From Anadara kagoshimensis (Eukaryota > Mollusca > Bivalvia > Arcoida > Arcidae): a stretch of DNA of 64,000 nt. The stretch's first letter is position 1, and the number at the start of each line of letters is the position of its first letter. The translations under genes were made by a program, and so were the position numbers. Location: NCBI GenBank assembly GCA_021292105.1, contig CM037860.1, positions 17,316,698 to 17,380,697 of the forward strand, written 5' to 3'. Below the pieces are notes generated by a model. The model worked only from the letters and a program-made list of their open reading frames with translations. It was not told the DNA's origin and did no database searches. This document shows positions 1 through 11,059 of the stretch, one piece after another.

Positions 1-990
1 ATGTCATTTTTGTTTGATGATGACATTATTAGCCCTTAATAGTATGATATATTAGTGACAGGGTTTATCACATGACTTATTTCTAAATTAATCATATAAA
101 TATCTAAAAATAAACTTTTTTATATACTGACATAAGGACTTATTGTACAAAATATACACAGCTTCAATAATGTATATGATCTTATTCACCGTTTGATCCA
201 GGAAAAATGTTTCTTTTTAAAGTGTCTTGTTATATATATCAATTAAAAATAAAAATAAAATGAAAAAAAGGTGTAAACACGAAAAACTTGTTTCTTTTAA
301 AACGTCTGGTTATTTATTTCATTTAAACCAATAAATAAAAGGTAACAAACATGCCATATATAAACATGAAAAAATACATAGACGTCTGATTGAAAAAAAT
401 GGTTAAACACAATTTAGTGTCAAAGGTTAATTTAATCTTACTGTAATTGTTTAAAAAATAATAAAACTTGCAAATTACTCTACAAAAAACAGAAAAAAAT
501 CTAAGACAATTAAAGGAAGGTTTTCGTTTTAAAACTTGTGATTTCCTTGATTGGTTAAAATAAATCATGTTACATGCTTTGAGATGTACGGATGAGGCAC
601 AAAACCAGGAAATAGATATTTGTTAATGTACAATAATTTATGTATAATTGATTTAGTTATTTCATGTTTCTTACACATTATTTAGATTGTTTTACAAGTT
701 ATTAGATACAGAAACATCCTGTCTTGCTTCAATTTGCTTTTAAATTTTCATGTTTTCATCTCCGAGTATGAGTTATAAGGACAGAACAGGAAAACAAAAA
801 TCTCCATTTCTGCAAGGAATATGAGTTTAAAAACTGATTTTTCCGATTTTTACTTCATCAAACTAGGCTTATTGCCTATAATGAATAACCACTAACCCTT
901 CTTAATTTTCACCAGCCATATACTAGCATGGGGTCAGCAGAGGCATTGATGCTAGTATGTCAATTCTAAGTAGAGCTATTTTGCAATTGT
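1..990. other. AT-rich sequence without recognised gene
   Basis: I see no supported exon or repeat family here. The sequence is AT-rich with short A and T runs. The only long open frame (323-568, - strand) has biased low-complexity composition and no recognisable motif, so it is not annotated as a gene. Confidence 0.5.
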
Positions 991-1345
991 GTTTTATGCT
1001 TCAGTCAAGATTCTTCCACTTATATCGAGATGGTCAATTCTGGGGTAGCAAAGGAAGCCAAAGTGCCCAGAGAAAATCAGTGACCTTGGTGAACAGACAA
1101 ACTGAGAACAATGACCTTGGGCAGTTGACTGACTAAACTGAAAAACCAACATCTTTCAAAAAATAAATTAATAAACTGAAAACCATTGACCTTGGACAAG
1201 TTAATTGATCAACTGAAAATCAATGACCTTATACAAGTGAACTGATAAACTGAAAACCAATGATCTTGGTCAAGTAAACCAATAAACTGAAAACCAATGA
1301 TTTTCAACAAGTGAACTGATACTAGGAACTTCAGAAACTGAATTC
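991..1345 (-). mobile_element. SINE-A copy 1, with an internal tandem expansion
   Basis: On the - strand the 3' part of the SINE-A family is readable: a 'CTGGGCACT..' segment, 'ATTGACCATCTCGATATAAG', then 'GAATCTTGACT' and a tail like 'GCATAAAACAC'. SINE-A is the name used here for a tRNA-Leu-like SINE present at least a dozen times in the window. The SINE body is interrupted by a 37-bp tandem array (1081-1322). Body sequence appears to resume beyond it at about 1321 ('ACTAGGA', matching the family's 'TCCTAGTGTGAGAAA' on the opposite strand). Boundaries are approximate. Confidence 0.7.
1081..1322. repeat. 37-bp degenerate tandem array inside SINE-A copy 1
   Basis: About six imperfect units of the form 'GACCTTGGACAAGTTAATTG' followed by 'ATCAACTGAAAATCAAT'. 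Read on the - strand the unit is 'CAGTTNACTTGTCCAAGGTC' plus 'ATTGGTTTTC', which matches the internal SINE-A segment 'CAGTTGGCTTGCCAAAGGTC' plus 'TGTGGTTTTC' seen in undisturbed copies at 16, 28 and 35 kb. The array is therefore an amplification of the middle of the element. Confidence 0.65.
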
Positions 1346-2150
1346 TCGAATACACTCTGAAAAGCTAAAATCTTCAAAATTTATTTGTTACCTTAAAGTC
1401 AATTAGTTAAAAGGTTTTAAATTTTGATTGCATTTCTATTTCAAATTATTAACATCACTATATTGGATGTTAAAATATGGAATAGCAAATTAAATTTTTT
1501 TCTAAAACTGCAGTTCAGTTAATCTACCTAAGCGAGCATGTGATAATGAAAATTGTGTTTGGGGTGTGTATCATTTAAATGGACCTATTTCATAGATTAA
1601 CCATGCATTTATTGTAAAATTTAGGGGCAATGTATTTTGTTTTAGCCATTTTGCAGTAAAATATGTTTTAGTTTTAAATGCTTGAATGATAGTTTCAAAA
1701 GATTGTTTTAGGTCTTTTTGCCAAGACATTCTATCTTTTATAGGAAAAATTTGGGGTGGTTACCAGAAATTATCATTTGGCAAGATATTCTACAATGGAT
1801 TGGAAAATTTTGGGGTGTTGACTTATGTTTTGGCTGTTTTGGCAAATTATTCAGATTTGTAAATCAGTAATGCTTCATTTTTCCAGACAGAAGAAATATA
1901 TATTGGATTCTGATGATCTATATGTCTGATTGTGTACCATGCTATTATAAAAAAGAAGAGTTTTATTGTTGGTTATTCTATTATTAGTAATAAATCCATA
2001 TACAAGAATATTAAAAAGTATGTACAAATATATAAATAGATAAGAAAGAAGGTTAAGTAAAAATTTGATAGTCAGTTGCTTTTGGTAATAATTATTATGT
2101 AAACCAAATAACTTACGGTACCATCTCATGTTTGATGAGAATAAATTGAA
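1346..2150. other. No recognised feature
   Basis: AT-rich sequence. There is a weak internal similarity between 1720-1760 and 1775-1810 (a 'CAAGAYATTCTA' phrase followed by an 'AATTTTGGGGTG' phrase, about 60 bp apart), which may be an old tandem duplication. No exon or structured element is supported. Confidence 0.4.
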
Positions 2151-2154
2151 CGAA

Positions 2155-2476
2155 TGAGGTTTAATGTCCCAGTCAAAAATATTTCAATGACATCAAGATT
2201 TACCAGGTTTCGGTGAAATGGTAGAAATTTTTACCTTTGCAGTATGTTCAGGGCATTCACAGTGCAGGGATGGTTCTTCACTGTGCCATTACTACCATGA
2301 CATGGGGCGTCTGTTTTTAAGGTCTTTTCTAAAGGACCCAGCGACTTCAATTTCTAAATTCCAACCAACTGTGCTTTGCAAAAAGAAAAAGAGTCACTAC
2401 CTATTTTCAGATTTTGGTCAGACCTGACAAGGGTTCAAACCCTGACAGAGCAAACACTTTACCAACTGAGCTACAT
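2155..2476 (-). mobile_element. SINE-B copy 1 (tRNA-derived), near full length
   Basis: Read on the - strand, the element begins with a tRNA-like head carrying an A box ('TAGCTCAGTTGGTAAAG') and a B box-like 'GGTTTGAACCC' about 40 bp later. It runs through a body with 'GGTCTGACC', 'GTCATGGTAG' and 'GAACCATCCCTGCA', and ends in 'CTGGGACATTAAACC'. Copies with the same order of motifs lie at 16.3, 19.7, 48.6 and 53.9 kb. The small open frame at 2218-2427 on the + strand is contained in it and is not a gene. Confidence 0.75.
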
Positions 2477-3160
2477 GTATATGGTTGATTAATAAGAGAT
2501 TTCCATCAATTCAGTCACTATGAAATTTAAATAAAAAAAAGTGGATATATGCTATTATGTCTATCATAATTTTTGTGAAAAACACATCATTGATTTTGTG
2601 TTCTCAGAAAACATCTCTTGGTTTAATCTAATGTGCCATGTCTGACAATTGTTAGTATGATTATACGGTATTTTCAGAATACATTGTGGGTGATTCTGTT
2701 GTAAATTGAAAGGTAAAAGAGTTTAAAGCCATTAGCCACAGCAATAAGACATTTACTTTACACATAAAATTATACAAGTATCTTACCATGTAAATCTAAC
2801 TTGCTTAGAATTGTTACAGAGCAACAATATACTTCTGCATGAGTCTGTGGTATTGTTTCTATATATAAAGTGGTCAACCTATGAAAACCAAACCCTACAT
2901 AAACCAAAAACCTGTCTAAACTGTTCTACCAGTAAAATGTTAGAACATGTCATTTATATTGTGAAAAGTAAATTATGTCTCTTTGATACAGAGGGTGCTT
3001 GTTTAAGAAAGGTTATGGTTTTTTTTAATATTAAATTGGCAATGCTACAAGAAGACACATCTTTGAATAAATGTACAGGTTTATCTGAACAGACAGTAGA
3101 ACCTCAGATCAGTGGCCGAGTTGTACAAAGGATTGACTTACAGATCTCAATGCCTCCCAA
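2477..3160. other. No recognised gene; one uncharacterised open frame
   Basis: The + strand frame 2811-3167 (118 codons) is the longest here. It has no recognisable domain and its end overlaps the MITE at 3163. I see no splice or promoter support, so it is left unannotated. Confidence 0.4.
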
Positions 3161-3162
3161 GT

Positions 3163-3345
3163 TTTAATCCTATTTGGTGTAAGAAAGGCCACCCAAGGGA
3201 ACCAGTAAGAGTGGTCTTTATGGACAGGTGGCCTATATATTTAGGTCCAAATAATATGAATAAAGAACTATTGGGATTCAATTCTGCTGGCCTTTATAAG
3301 CAGGTGGCCCCTTTATAGCGGTGACCTTTAAGGCAGGTTGGACTG
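3163..3345. mobile_element. TIR element MITE-1, copy 1
   Basis: A non-autonomous element of about 180 bp. The right end 'GCAGGTTGGACTG' is followed by TA and its complement gives 'CAGTCCAACCTGC'. The interior alternates 'AAAGGCCACC', 'GGTGGCC' and 'TTTATAAGCAGGTGG' segments so that the two halves fold on each other. It is colinear with the element at 48405-48582 read in reverse ('AAGGGAACCAGTAA', then 'CAAATAATATGAATA', then 'ATTGGGAT'). TA flanks suggest a Tc1/mariner-type transposase source. The left end is degraded. Confidence 0.7.
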
Positions 3346-3349
3346 TATG

Positions 3350-5590
3350 CCTGTTCACTTATTGAACATCAGTGGTGTCTTGAGTACCTCAGTTTCCTCT
3401 ACCATCTCAAAACTACCACCTCAATACAGGTGAATGAATCCTGACGAGTTGGTTAAATACTGCAGTCCATTTTTTTCCAGACACACAACAATACTTCTTG
3501 TCTTGCAGAGTCTTGTATATACCGTTTCTCAATATGAGATATCTATGAGCTTGTTGGAGATTTTTATATCTTGTAATCTTATATTATTGAAAATTTACAG
3601 TTTATTAATGGGTAATACATAACGATACTGACTACTAACTAAGCTTTGAATACCTATACTGGATCTAACTCTCTTTATTCATCACCAGTTACGAGCTGTG
3701 GTAGAATTTATTGTACATTATAGTGTGCTGCGTCAATTCCCGACGGTGATAGGCTGCACTTGCAACCGAGAAATCAATACCTTTATCATCTACTTCTACT
3801 GAAATAATTCACCCAATCAGATGGACTTTTACAAATGTCAGGGTTGCCTGAGGCAAATCTAACAATTAGGGAATACACAATACAATGAGCGAGATGAAGA
3901 CAATTTTTTTATCGCAGAACTTCAAACGTTTGTATCTTTATAAAAGGAAGATAGGAGAAACAATTTGTGTGTATTTGTTTAATATGGCAGAAAAAGTTTC
4001 TTTTTTATTTTTACTTCATGGTGATCTGGTTAATATTTAAAACAAACAATGATAATGCTTGGTCTGGAATTTGATAAAAATAAAAATAAAAAACTGATAT
4101 CATTACTGGGGTCTAATCAAGATATATCATTACTGGGGTCTAATCAGGGTAGATATTGTTTGAACTTGTGTGGGTGTCTTCTTGATGTTATTACAATTAT
4201 ATTGGACCCAAGGGAGACAAATATGTCATTGACCATCACGTTGGTGTTATGTAAATCTGTAGATTTACTGTGTGTCATCTTTGGATTTAACTTAATGGGG
4301 TATTTAACCAATAGCTCGTTAAGTGCTCTTAGAGTTGATCCATAAAGCACCATGGCATGATGGGATTAATTAGATTGTACAGACATGCAGTCACAAAGCC
4401 TTTATTTGTTTCCATCAGAACATAAGTTATTCTTAGTGTTCAATTTAAATGCATATCCTCTTCTTATGTGTCCAAAACCAGACAGTACTGACTTAAATAC
4501 TTAAAGATTTTTAAGCCGAATTTATACTTAGAAAAAAAAAATATGAAAAAAATATGAGAAAACCATTTCCAAAAATATGAGAAAACCATTTCCGTGTCTA
4601 TTGACATGCTTTGATATCAATATTTTTAATTGATTGATAGACCTGAATTCCAAAAAGTTTACCATCTTTAATGTTGATCTATTCTGTCACTCTGAAATCA
4701 TAACTGCATTTCTTCAATAGTTACTAGACGTTTCTTAGCCTTATGATGATAAGGTACTACTTAATGTGGTAGATATTCAAAAGCATGTTGATCAAGACAT
4801 TTTTAATTGAATCAAATCTTGTACAAACATACCAGTCCATATTCAAATCAAAATGCCGAAAGCAAAGTAAAAACCTTGAAAACTGCCAAACTTGAAAAAG
4901 TGTAAATTGAGTTAAACATATGAACTTCCACTATGTCAGTGTGGCCTATTGTTCTGAAAGGGTAACCACCTCTCGCTAAGCTAGCTACACCTACTACGCC
5001 ACTACTTGTGAAATCAGAATTGAGAATCAAAGGAAACTTAGAATAATTGGCTCAGATTACAGAAAGATTACCTTATTCAGGCTAAAAATATATTTATTAA
5101 TAAGATTAAGACATTGTTTTACATTGCAATCAGGTTTTTCAGGTTTTGCCAATGTGATCAATACAGGGCAGAATTCCAGAACAGATAAGTCATAGAAAAA
5201 AACACCTTCAAACTGGACAATAGATTTAGTTTTGATTTATGATACAGTCCCTAAATTATACAAGTTTTATGGCCTTCTGTCCTCCTCCTTATTCTCAATA
5301 ACCAATGGGAAAACCTCAAAACATGACTTATGTATTAAAAATTAATGATATCCTAACAATTTCAAGAAACAAAACAATTTATTATGCTGATTATTCAACA
5401 CTAATGTAGTCATGGATGGTGGGCAAGCAATGGAGGGAAGGTGAGGCTAAGCGTCATTGATGTTGTCTACAGTAATTGATTAATAATAAAGTATCAGGAT
5501 ACCTGGTTGTTTATAGTACTTTTATGACTATACATGGTGTTACCTTAGACACATAGTCATACACATGTAGCTACAATGGATTGACATCTA
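3350..5590. other. Mostly unique AT-rich sequence with small duplications
   Basis: No exon is supported. Small local duplications are visible: a 'TATCATTACTGGGGTCTAAT' unit twice at about 4097-4147, and 'AAAAATATGAGAAAACCATT' twice at about 4551-4593. The frames at 4049-4345 and 4144-4353 overlap on opposite strands and look like chance frames. Confidence 0.4.
4810..4960. repeat. Dispersed repeat, copy 1 (partner at 51.75 kb)
   Basis: The stretch beginning 'ACAAACATACCAGTC' and continuing 'AAATCAAAATGCCGAAAGC', 'AAACCTTGAAAACTG', 'AACTTCCA' is recognisably similar to 51745-51840 ('ACAAACATACCAGTCTGTG', 'AAATCACAATCCCAAAAAGC', 'AACTTTGAAAATGGGC', 'GACCTTCCA'). Both copies have the same orientation. 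Family unknown. Confidence 0.55.
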
Positions 5591-5597
5591 TCCAAAA

Positions 5598-5711
5598 GGT
5601 AGGACATCTTGTACTTTTAGTCACTTCATACTGCGGACACTGGAATAAACACTAATCGGACATCTTGTGCTTCTAGTCACTTCATGCCACTGACACTGGA
5701 ATAAGCATTGA
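5598..5711 (+). repeat. Two-copy tandem duplication
   Basis: Two adjacent units of about 57 bp share 'GGACATCTTGTRCTTYTAGT', 'CACTTCAT' and 'GACACTGGAATAA'. They are about 85-90% alike by eye. No function is apparent. Confidence 0.6.
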
Positions 5712-6332
5712 TCTAGGCTCGGGTGTTGGAACTTTTTCTACTTAAATATAAAATATAACAGAATACATCTGAATTTTATGCAGTGTCTGAAACTGGACTG
5801 GAATCCTATCCAGCTTGAGAAAACTCAAAATTTCAATGCTTTCTTTAAGATAAATGTGCAGAAAAATTTTCAAAAAAAAAAAAAAAAAAAAATTACAAAC
5901 CCAACTCGATTCTCCAGCTATCTCTTCTTTGTAGCAGACACAGGAATGTGCTTTTCTTGTCCATTATTTAAGCCCAAATAAAAGAAACAGGTTTTGGACC
6001 TTGGGACTGGCCTAAATATCAAATGTTTATTTCATATGGCAATAGTCAAGAGTCATCAGAAATATCAGTAAATGATAAACATGCATTGAAGCTATTGATT
6101 ATGAAATCAGTGATTTATTATTGCTGTCGCAAATGGAGAGTGTCCAATTTGCATGAAGTTCATTTTTTACATCATAAACACCAGACAAAATGTTAAATGG
6201 TGTCTAGTAGTGCTGCAGTATGCAAGTACTTTTTGGGGACATTTTACAATTAAGCTTTTTTTGCACGAAGTCATGCAATATGAATGCATTAAAAGTTTGT
6301 AAGTAAGCTGTATTATATAAGTAAACAATAGG

Positions 6333-7055
6333 CCATCAAGGTATAGGCAACAGATCCAGAAGGGGCTGACAATCTAGAAACACTACAAATGTTGTAGTTG
6401 AGCTCCAATGGGCCAAAAAGGTGTAGGCAGCAGGTCCAGAAGGGGCTGACAATCTAGAAACACTACAAATGTTGTAGTTGAGCTCCAATGGGCCAACAAG
6501 GTGTAGGCAGCAGGTCCAGAAGGGCCTGACAATCCAGAAACACTACAAATGTTGTAGTTGAGCTCCAATGGGCCAACAAGGTGTAGGATGCAGGTCCAGA
6601 AGGGGCTGACAATCCAGAAATACTACAAATGTTGTAGTTGAGCTCAAATGGGCCAACAAGGTGTAGGCAGCAGGTCCAGAAGGGGCTGACAATCCAGAAA
6701 CACTACAAATGTTGTAGTTGAGCTCCAATGGGCCAACAAGGTGTAGGATGCAGGTCCAGAACGGGCCTGACAATCCAGAAACACTACAAATGTTGTAGTT
6801 GAGCTCCAATGGGCCAACAAGGTGTAGGATGCAGGTCCAGAACGGGCCTGACAATCCAGAAACACTACAAATGTTGTAGTTGAGCTCCAATGGGCCAACA
6901 AGGTGTAGGATGCAGGTCCAGAACGGGCTGACAATCTAGAAATACTACAAATGCTGTAGTTGAGCTCCAATGGGCCAACAAGGTGTAGGCAGCAGGTCCA
7001 AAAGGGGCCTGACAATCCAGAAACACTACAAATGTTATAGTTGAGCTCCAGCAGT
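6333..7055. repeat. 80-bp minisatellite, about nine copies
   Basis: Units of 79-81 bp with the order 'GGCCAACAAGGTGTAGG', 'CAGCAGGTCCAGAAGGGGCT', 'GACAATCCAGAAACAC', 'TACAAATGTTGTAGTTGAGC'. Each unit holds a short palindrome CTACAA-ATG-TTGTAG. Unit variants are GCAGCAGG versus GATGCAGG and AGGGGCTGAC versus CGGGCCTGAC. Because 80 is not a multiple of 3, the reading frame changes with each repeat, producing the overlapping - strand frames at 6383-7096. These are by-products of the repeat, not genes. Confidence 0.9.
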
Positions 7056-7097
7056 AAGAGGTTCAAAATGTTATGAACTAGGAACTGGAAATACATG

Positions 7098-7254
7098 GCT
7101 TAATTCCTTTGCAAAAGGAAATTTGTGTTTAAGAGGTCACAATCAAAATCAAGGTTCCACCAGACACAGATTAGAAATAAATTGCTTAATTCCTTTGCAA
7201 AAGTAAATTAGAGTTAAAGAGGTCAAAATCAAAATCAAGGTTCCACCAGACAAA
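7098..7254 (+). repeat. Two-copy direct duplication of about 85 bp
   Basis: The unit starting 'GGCTTAATTCCTTTGCAAAA' and ending 'ATCAAGGTTCCACCAGACA' occurs twice in tandem with a few substitutions, directly after the 80-bp array. It shows local duplication continuing beyond the array. Confidence 0.7.
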
Positions 7255-7660
7255 AACTGCTCTTTTAGGTCATTGTGTAGACCATTTGTTTTATAATTGA
7301 CATTGGCATATTTCAGACATAAAACTTGCTAGTGACTGTTTAGTCAATAAATCCTCTTATGTTGTGAATTGACATAAAACAATTATGCAATATTAACCAA
7401 TTGCAAGTAACCAACTTTCAGGATCTGGGTTCAGTTTGATCCAAAGTTTTTGTTCTGAAATTTTTGTTGAAGAGATGTTGAATAGTTAATTTCAATTCAA
7501 ACTAAAGCACATTGTTTTAAAACATTGATTTAAAAATGACACTTTTGTTTTTTGATTGATGTTTGAAATTAATTCTGTACTTTTCACTGATTAAGTTATA
7601 GATATCAAGTTTAGTACAACTTAGACAAAATATTTACATTAATTGGTAATTTTGTATATA
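7255..7660. other. No recognised feature
   Basis: AT-rich sequence between the duplication and the 49-bp array; I see no exon, RNA or repeat family. Confidence 0.4.
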
Positions 7661-7664
7661 ATAG

Positions 7665-8600
7665 TAGGTGGAACACTGGGACAAAATATTTATGGCAATT
7701 TTGGATAGAATAGTAGGTGGAACACTGGGACAAAATATTTATGGCAATTTTGGATAGAATAGTAGGTGGAACAATGGGACAAAATATTTATGGTAATTTT
7801 GGATAGAATAGTAGGTGGAACACTGGGACAAAATATTTACATTAATTGGTAATACAATATTAGGTGGAACACTGGGACAAAATATTTATGGTAATTTTGT
7901 ATAGAATAGTAGGTGGAACACTGGGACAAAATATTTATGGTAATTTTGTATAGAATAGTAGGTGGAACACTGGGACAAAATATTTATGGTAATTTTGTAT
8001 AGAATAGTAGGTGGAACACTGGGACAAAATATTTATGGCAATTTTGGATAGAATAGTAGGTGGAACACTGGGACAAAATATTAATGGCAATTTTGGATAG
8101 AATAGTAGGTGGAACACTGGGACAAAATATTTATGGTAATTTTGGATAGAATAGTAGGTGGAACACTGGGACAAAATATTTACATTAATTGGTAATACAA
8201 TATTAGGTGGAACAATGGGACAAAATATTTATGGTAATTTTGGATAGATTAGTAGGTGGAACACTGGGACAAAATATTTACATTAATTGGTAATACAATA
8301 TTAGGTGGAACACTGGGACAAAATATTTATGGTAATTTTGTATAGAATAGTAGGTGGAACACTGGGACAAAATATTTATGGTAATTTTGTATAGAATAGT
8401 AGGTGGAACACTGGGGCAAAATATTTATGGTAATTTTGTATAGAATAGTAGGTGGAACACTGGGACAAAATATTTACATTAATTGGTAATACAATATTAG
8501 GTGGAACACTGGGACAAAATATTCATGGTAATTTTGGATAGAATAGTAGGTGGAACACTGGGACAAAATATTCATGATAATTATGCATAGAAACGATAGT
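7665..8600. repeat. 49-bp minisatellite abutting a SINE-A tail, about 19 copies
   Basis: The unit is 'AATAGTAGGTGGAACACTGG' then 'GACAAAATATTTATGGTAAT' then 'TTTGTATAG'. A variant block with 'TTTACATTAATTGGTAATAC' recurs several times (near 7840, 8180, 8280 and 8475), so the array has a higher-order arrangement. On the - strand the array starts exactly where SINE-A copy 2 ends. The SINE tail 'CACCATTCCACCTACTAT' shares 'TTCCACCTACTAT' with every unit, so the repeat unit contains the last bases of the SINE plus its 3' flank. Confidence 0.8.
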
Positions 8601-8605
8601 AGGTG

Positions 8606-8815
8606 GAATGGTGTTCTATAATTTGTTCTTATCAAGGTGGTCAGTAATAGAATAATGGAGAAAACAGGAGTGCCCAGAAAAAACTCCTGACCTTTGGAAA
8701 GCAATCGGACACTTTTTGGCGCTAGGATCTGCTTAAAAGGAATCCTGACCAGATGGTGAGAGACATTTAGAGTCAGTATGCCTGTGCTTTTGACCACTTG
8801 GCCGCCAAGGCCCCT
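8606..8815 (-). mobile_element. SINE-A copy 2, full length
   Basis: On the - strand it begins 'GGGGCCTTGGCGGCCAAGTG' (A box TGGCCAAGTGG-like, here GCGGCCAAGTGG), continues 'TCAAAAGCAC', a degenerate B-box region, 'TGGGCACTCCTG', 'ACTGACCACCTTGATAAGAA', and ends at the 49-bp array. It is one of the better preserved heads of the family. The - strand frame 8474-8869 covers this SINE and part of the array and is not a gene. Confidence 0.75.
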
Positions 8816-8889
8816 AATTCTGCAGATAACTGTAACCATGGGAGTGAATATAAATAACATTAAATGCAAAAAATTTTAATTATTAATAT

Positions 8890-9860
8890 ATAACCAACTA
8901 TATCAACCTCACAAGGTGCTACAGACCTAATGTTATAATTAAAAAATTGCAAGCAGGTGGACAAAATGCATGGAGATACGATGAGACTTGTGTTCTTTAC
9001 ATTTAAATAAAAAGATTTTGAAAATTTCTTTTAAATTTTTAAAGTCTGTAATTAAATAATTGTTGTTAAAAAATGAGGTACAGTTTAAATATTTTAATTG
9101 TATTCTAAGTTAATCTATATTTAGCTTATTACGCATTTTTCCAGGTGTTTACATGCTGATGTCATGTTAAATATTTCTGTTTAAGATTAAGTTATCAGCT
9201 TATTAAGGTGCATTCAAGCTTATAAAGCAATAAGTTAACAAATCTTTATTCTAAAACCTATATACCTTCTTATGCCTGATGATATCACGGTGGTTATCTG
9301 CAGATAGCGATCGGAACAAAATGAAACCTTTTGAATTGTTAAGCTATTTAAAAGACAATTGATAATTGTATATGATTGCAAGCAAGCTTGGGAATTGTAA
9401 CTGTCTTACACACCGTTATATTGTATCTCTATTTTAAAAAGATTTACAAGTATTTTTAGTTGAAATGGATATGAAACTGATATGTATTGCCGTTAAATCT
9501 GACATTGACGCGTGTATAAAAAGTGTCATATAGGTTATGGGATAAATGTTACAATTCTATTGAAGACAAATAGCGCTTGAATTGTGTTCAGAGATTTTTA
9601 TATAGATTGTTTCAGTTTTTCATGCTCACAGTTTTTCTCATGATATTTTGTTTCTCCAGTTTTTTTTTGTTTCTTTAATTTATAGCTCTTAATGATGAGA
9701 AACAGCAAATTTTTACAAGTTTAATTTTTGAATTTTTTTGAAAATTGTCAACTGCTGAATAGTTAAATTTTGTGATTTTTGGAATTTTAAAGAATTTGTT
9801 TTACAGTTTGAATAAATTTGCACCTAAAAGAGATACATACACAATTGATAACATTCATTT
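8890..9860. other. No gene; CpG-bearing segment at 9285-9570
   Basis: Mostly AT-rich. Between about 9285 and 9570 there are several CpG sites (CACGG, GCGATCGG, GACGCGTG, GCGCTTG) and a TATAAAA at 9515-9521. This might be a regulatory element, but I see no transcript attached to it. Confidence 0.35.
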
Positions 9861-9864
9861 ATTT

Positions 9865-10040
9865 TAATTATATTGAGATGTCACCAGCTAAGGTAGTGTT
9901 GCAGAAAGTTATACCTATACATTATGCATCTATTACTGTTTTAGCGGTGGAGTTTCTTTATCATGGTATAAGCACTATCAGTTTTAAAGATCTTTTCCAA
10001 AAGGATGCTGTTACTTCTAGATGCTATGTTCTTTGAAGGA
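9865..10040 (-). mobile_element. SINE-B copy 2, degraded
   Basis: The sequence 'ATATTGAGATGTCACCAGCT' followed by 'GTTGCAGAAAGTTATACCT' and 'CAGTTTTAAAGATCTTTTCC' corresponds, in order, to the 3' body and middle of SINE-B in the copies at 16.4 and 48.6 kb. The tRNA-like head is missing or unrecognisable. The short frame at 9818-10036 is inside it. Confidence 0.5.
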
Positions 10041-10279
10041 AACTTTCAAGTCTTGGTCAAACATTCTGGTATTGCTGCAAGTGAGAAAGGATTTTGCCTT
10101 GTCCTAGACAAGTGGTTGGCTTTGTACCAGTATAATGGATTGATTGATCTGTTATGTTTATTTGTGGCGTTGCATGTAAATGTACTAGAACTGAAAATTT
10201 TGCTTTATAGCAATAGTGCCACAGAGTTGTCAGTTAGTACTATGCAACATATATCAGTATACTGCATGTTAGGTAGTTG

Positions 10280-10800
10280 AATGGTCTGAAGTTCTGGATT
10301 AATGATCACTGTGCTTTTTAATCTCACTCAGAATATACCAGTACATACACTTGTTTGAGTAAGTCCATTTACTCAGTTGCTAAATATGCTTGTACACAGA
10401 AGTCAGAAACAAAAGGGCATGACCACAATACCAGTACTAGGCCACTGATGTTATCAATCATGACTCTAAGATTGCGAGTGTGGTGTTAAACATCACAAAA
10501 CACAGTATATTTATCAATAAATACATGAGGTTGTTATAATAAGAAACGCTGATGTCATCAGATTTTGGCTGTCTTTAAACTCCTATATTAAATAAAATAA
10601 TAAGTGAAATATTTTTAAAAAGGTAACACATGCTAAGTATAATTAAACATACATTAGATTGTTTAAACATAGAGTGTCATTGTGATGTATAAGTAGTTAT
10701 AAAAAAAATAAACGCACACACTTGTTTTTATTTCTTAAAAGTCAAGACAACAGGTTTATTATAAAGAAATTCATTAGTTCAGGTAGTCTGTAATAGTTAA
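10280..10800. other. No recognised feature
   Basis: AT-rich sequence without a supported exon. The frame at 10005-10280 just upstream has no recognisable domain and begins inside the degraded SINE-B copy. Confidence 0.4.
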
Positions 10801-10803
10801 ATA

Positions 10804-11057
10804 CAGTACAGGCCTGTTGAAAGTTAAACACTCAGCTAACTAATTAGTGCCGAATTAGCAGCTCATCTTGGTCCCTCAACAGCTATATTTCGTCAGTTTT
10901 TTGACAGCAGGTATCTGTCTCTGAAGAGTTTTTTGGTCTCTAGCTATCAACCACTTGATCACTTGACACTTTATCGGTCTCTAGCTATCGGCTGTCTGTC
11001 ACTTGACAGCCGATCTCCGACTTCTTTTGGTGTTAAACTTTCGACAGGTCTGCACTG
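10804..11057. mobile_element. TIR element MITE-2, copy 1, flanked by TA
   Basis: The left end 'CAGTACAGGCCTGTTGAAAG' is complementary to the right end '..CTTTCGACAGGTCTGCACTG', and both are followed by TA. The terminal repeats extend about 30 bp ('GTTAAACACTCAGC' on the left, 'GTGTTAAAC' on the right). The interior contains an imperfect direct repeat of 'GGTCTCTAGCTATC' and 'CACTTGACA' segments about 50 bp apart. A second copy with a large internal array is at 33430-34039. TA target duplications and CAGT ends fit a Tc1/mariner-type source. Confidence 0.8.
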
Positions 11058-11059
11058 TA

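Noticed and set aside
2430-2476. tRNA-like sequence on the - strand
   Set aside because: It is the head of SINE-B: the acceptor stem does not close and SINE body follows directly. The same holds at 19.66, 29.14 and 37.1 kb.
6383-7096. Overlapping - strand frames with repeated ELNYNICSVSGLS-type peptide
   Set aside because: They are translations of the 80-bp minisatellite, shift frame between units, and have no start or splice support.
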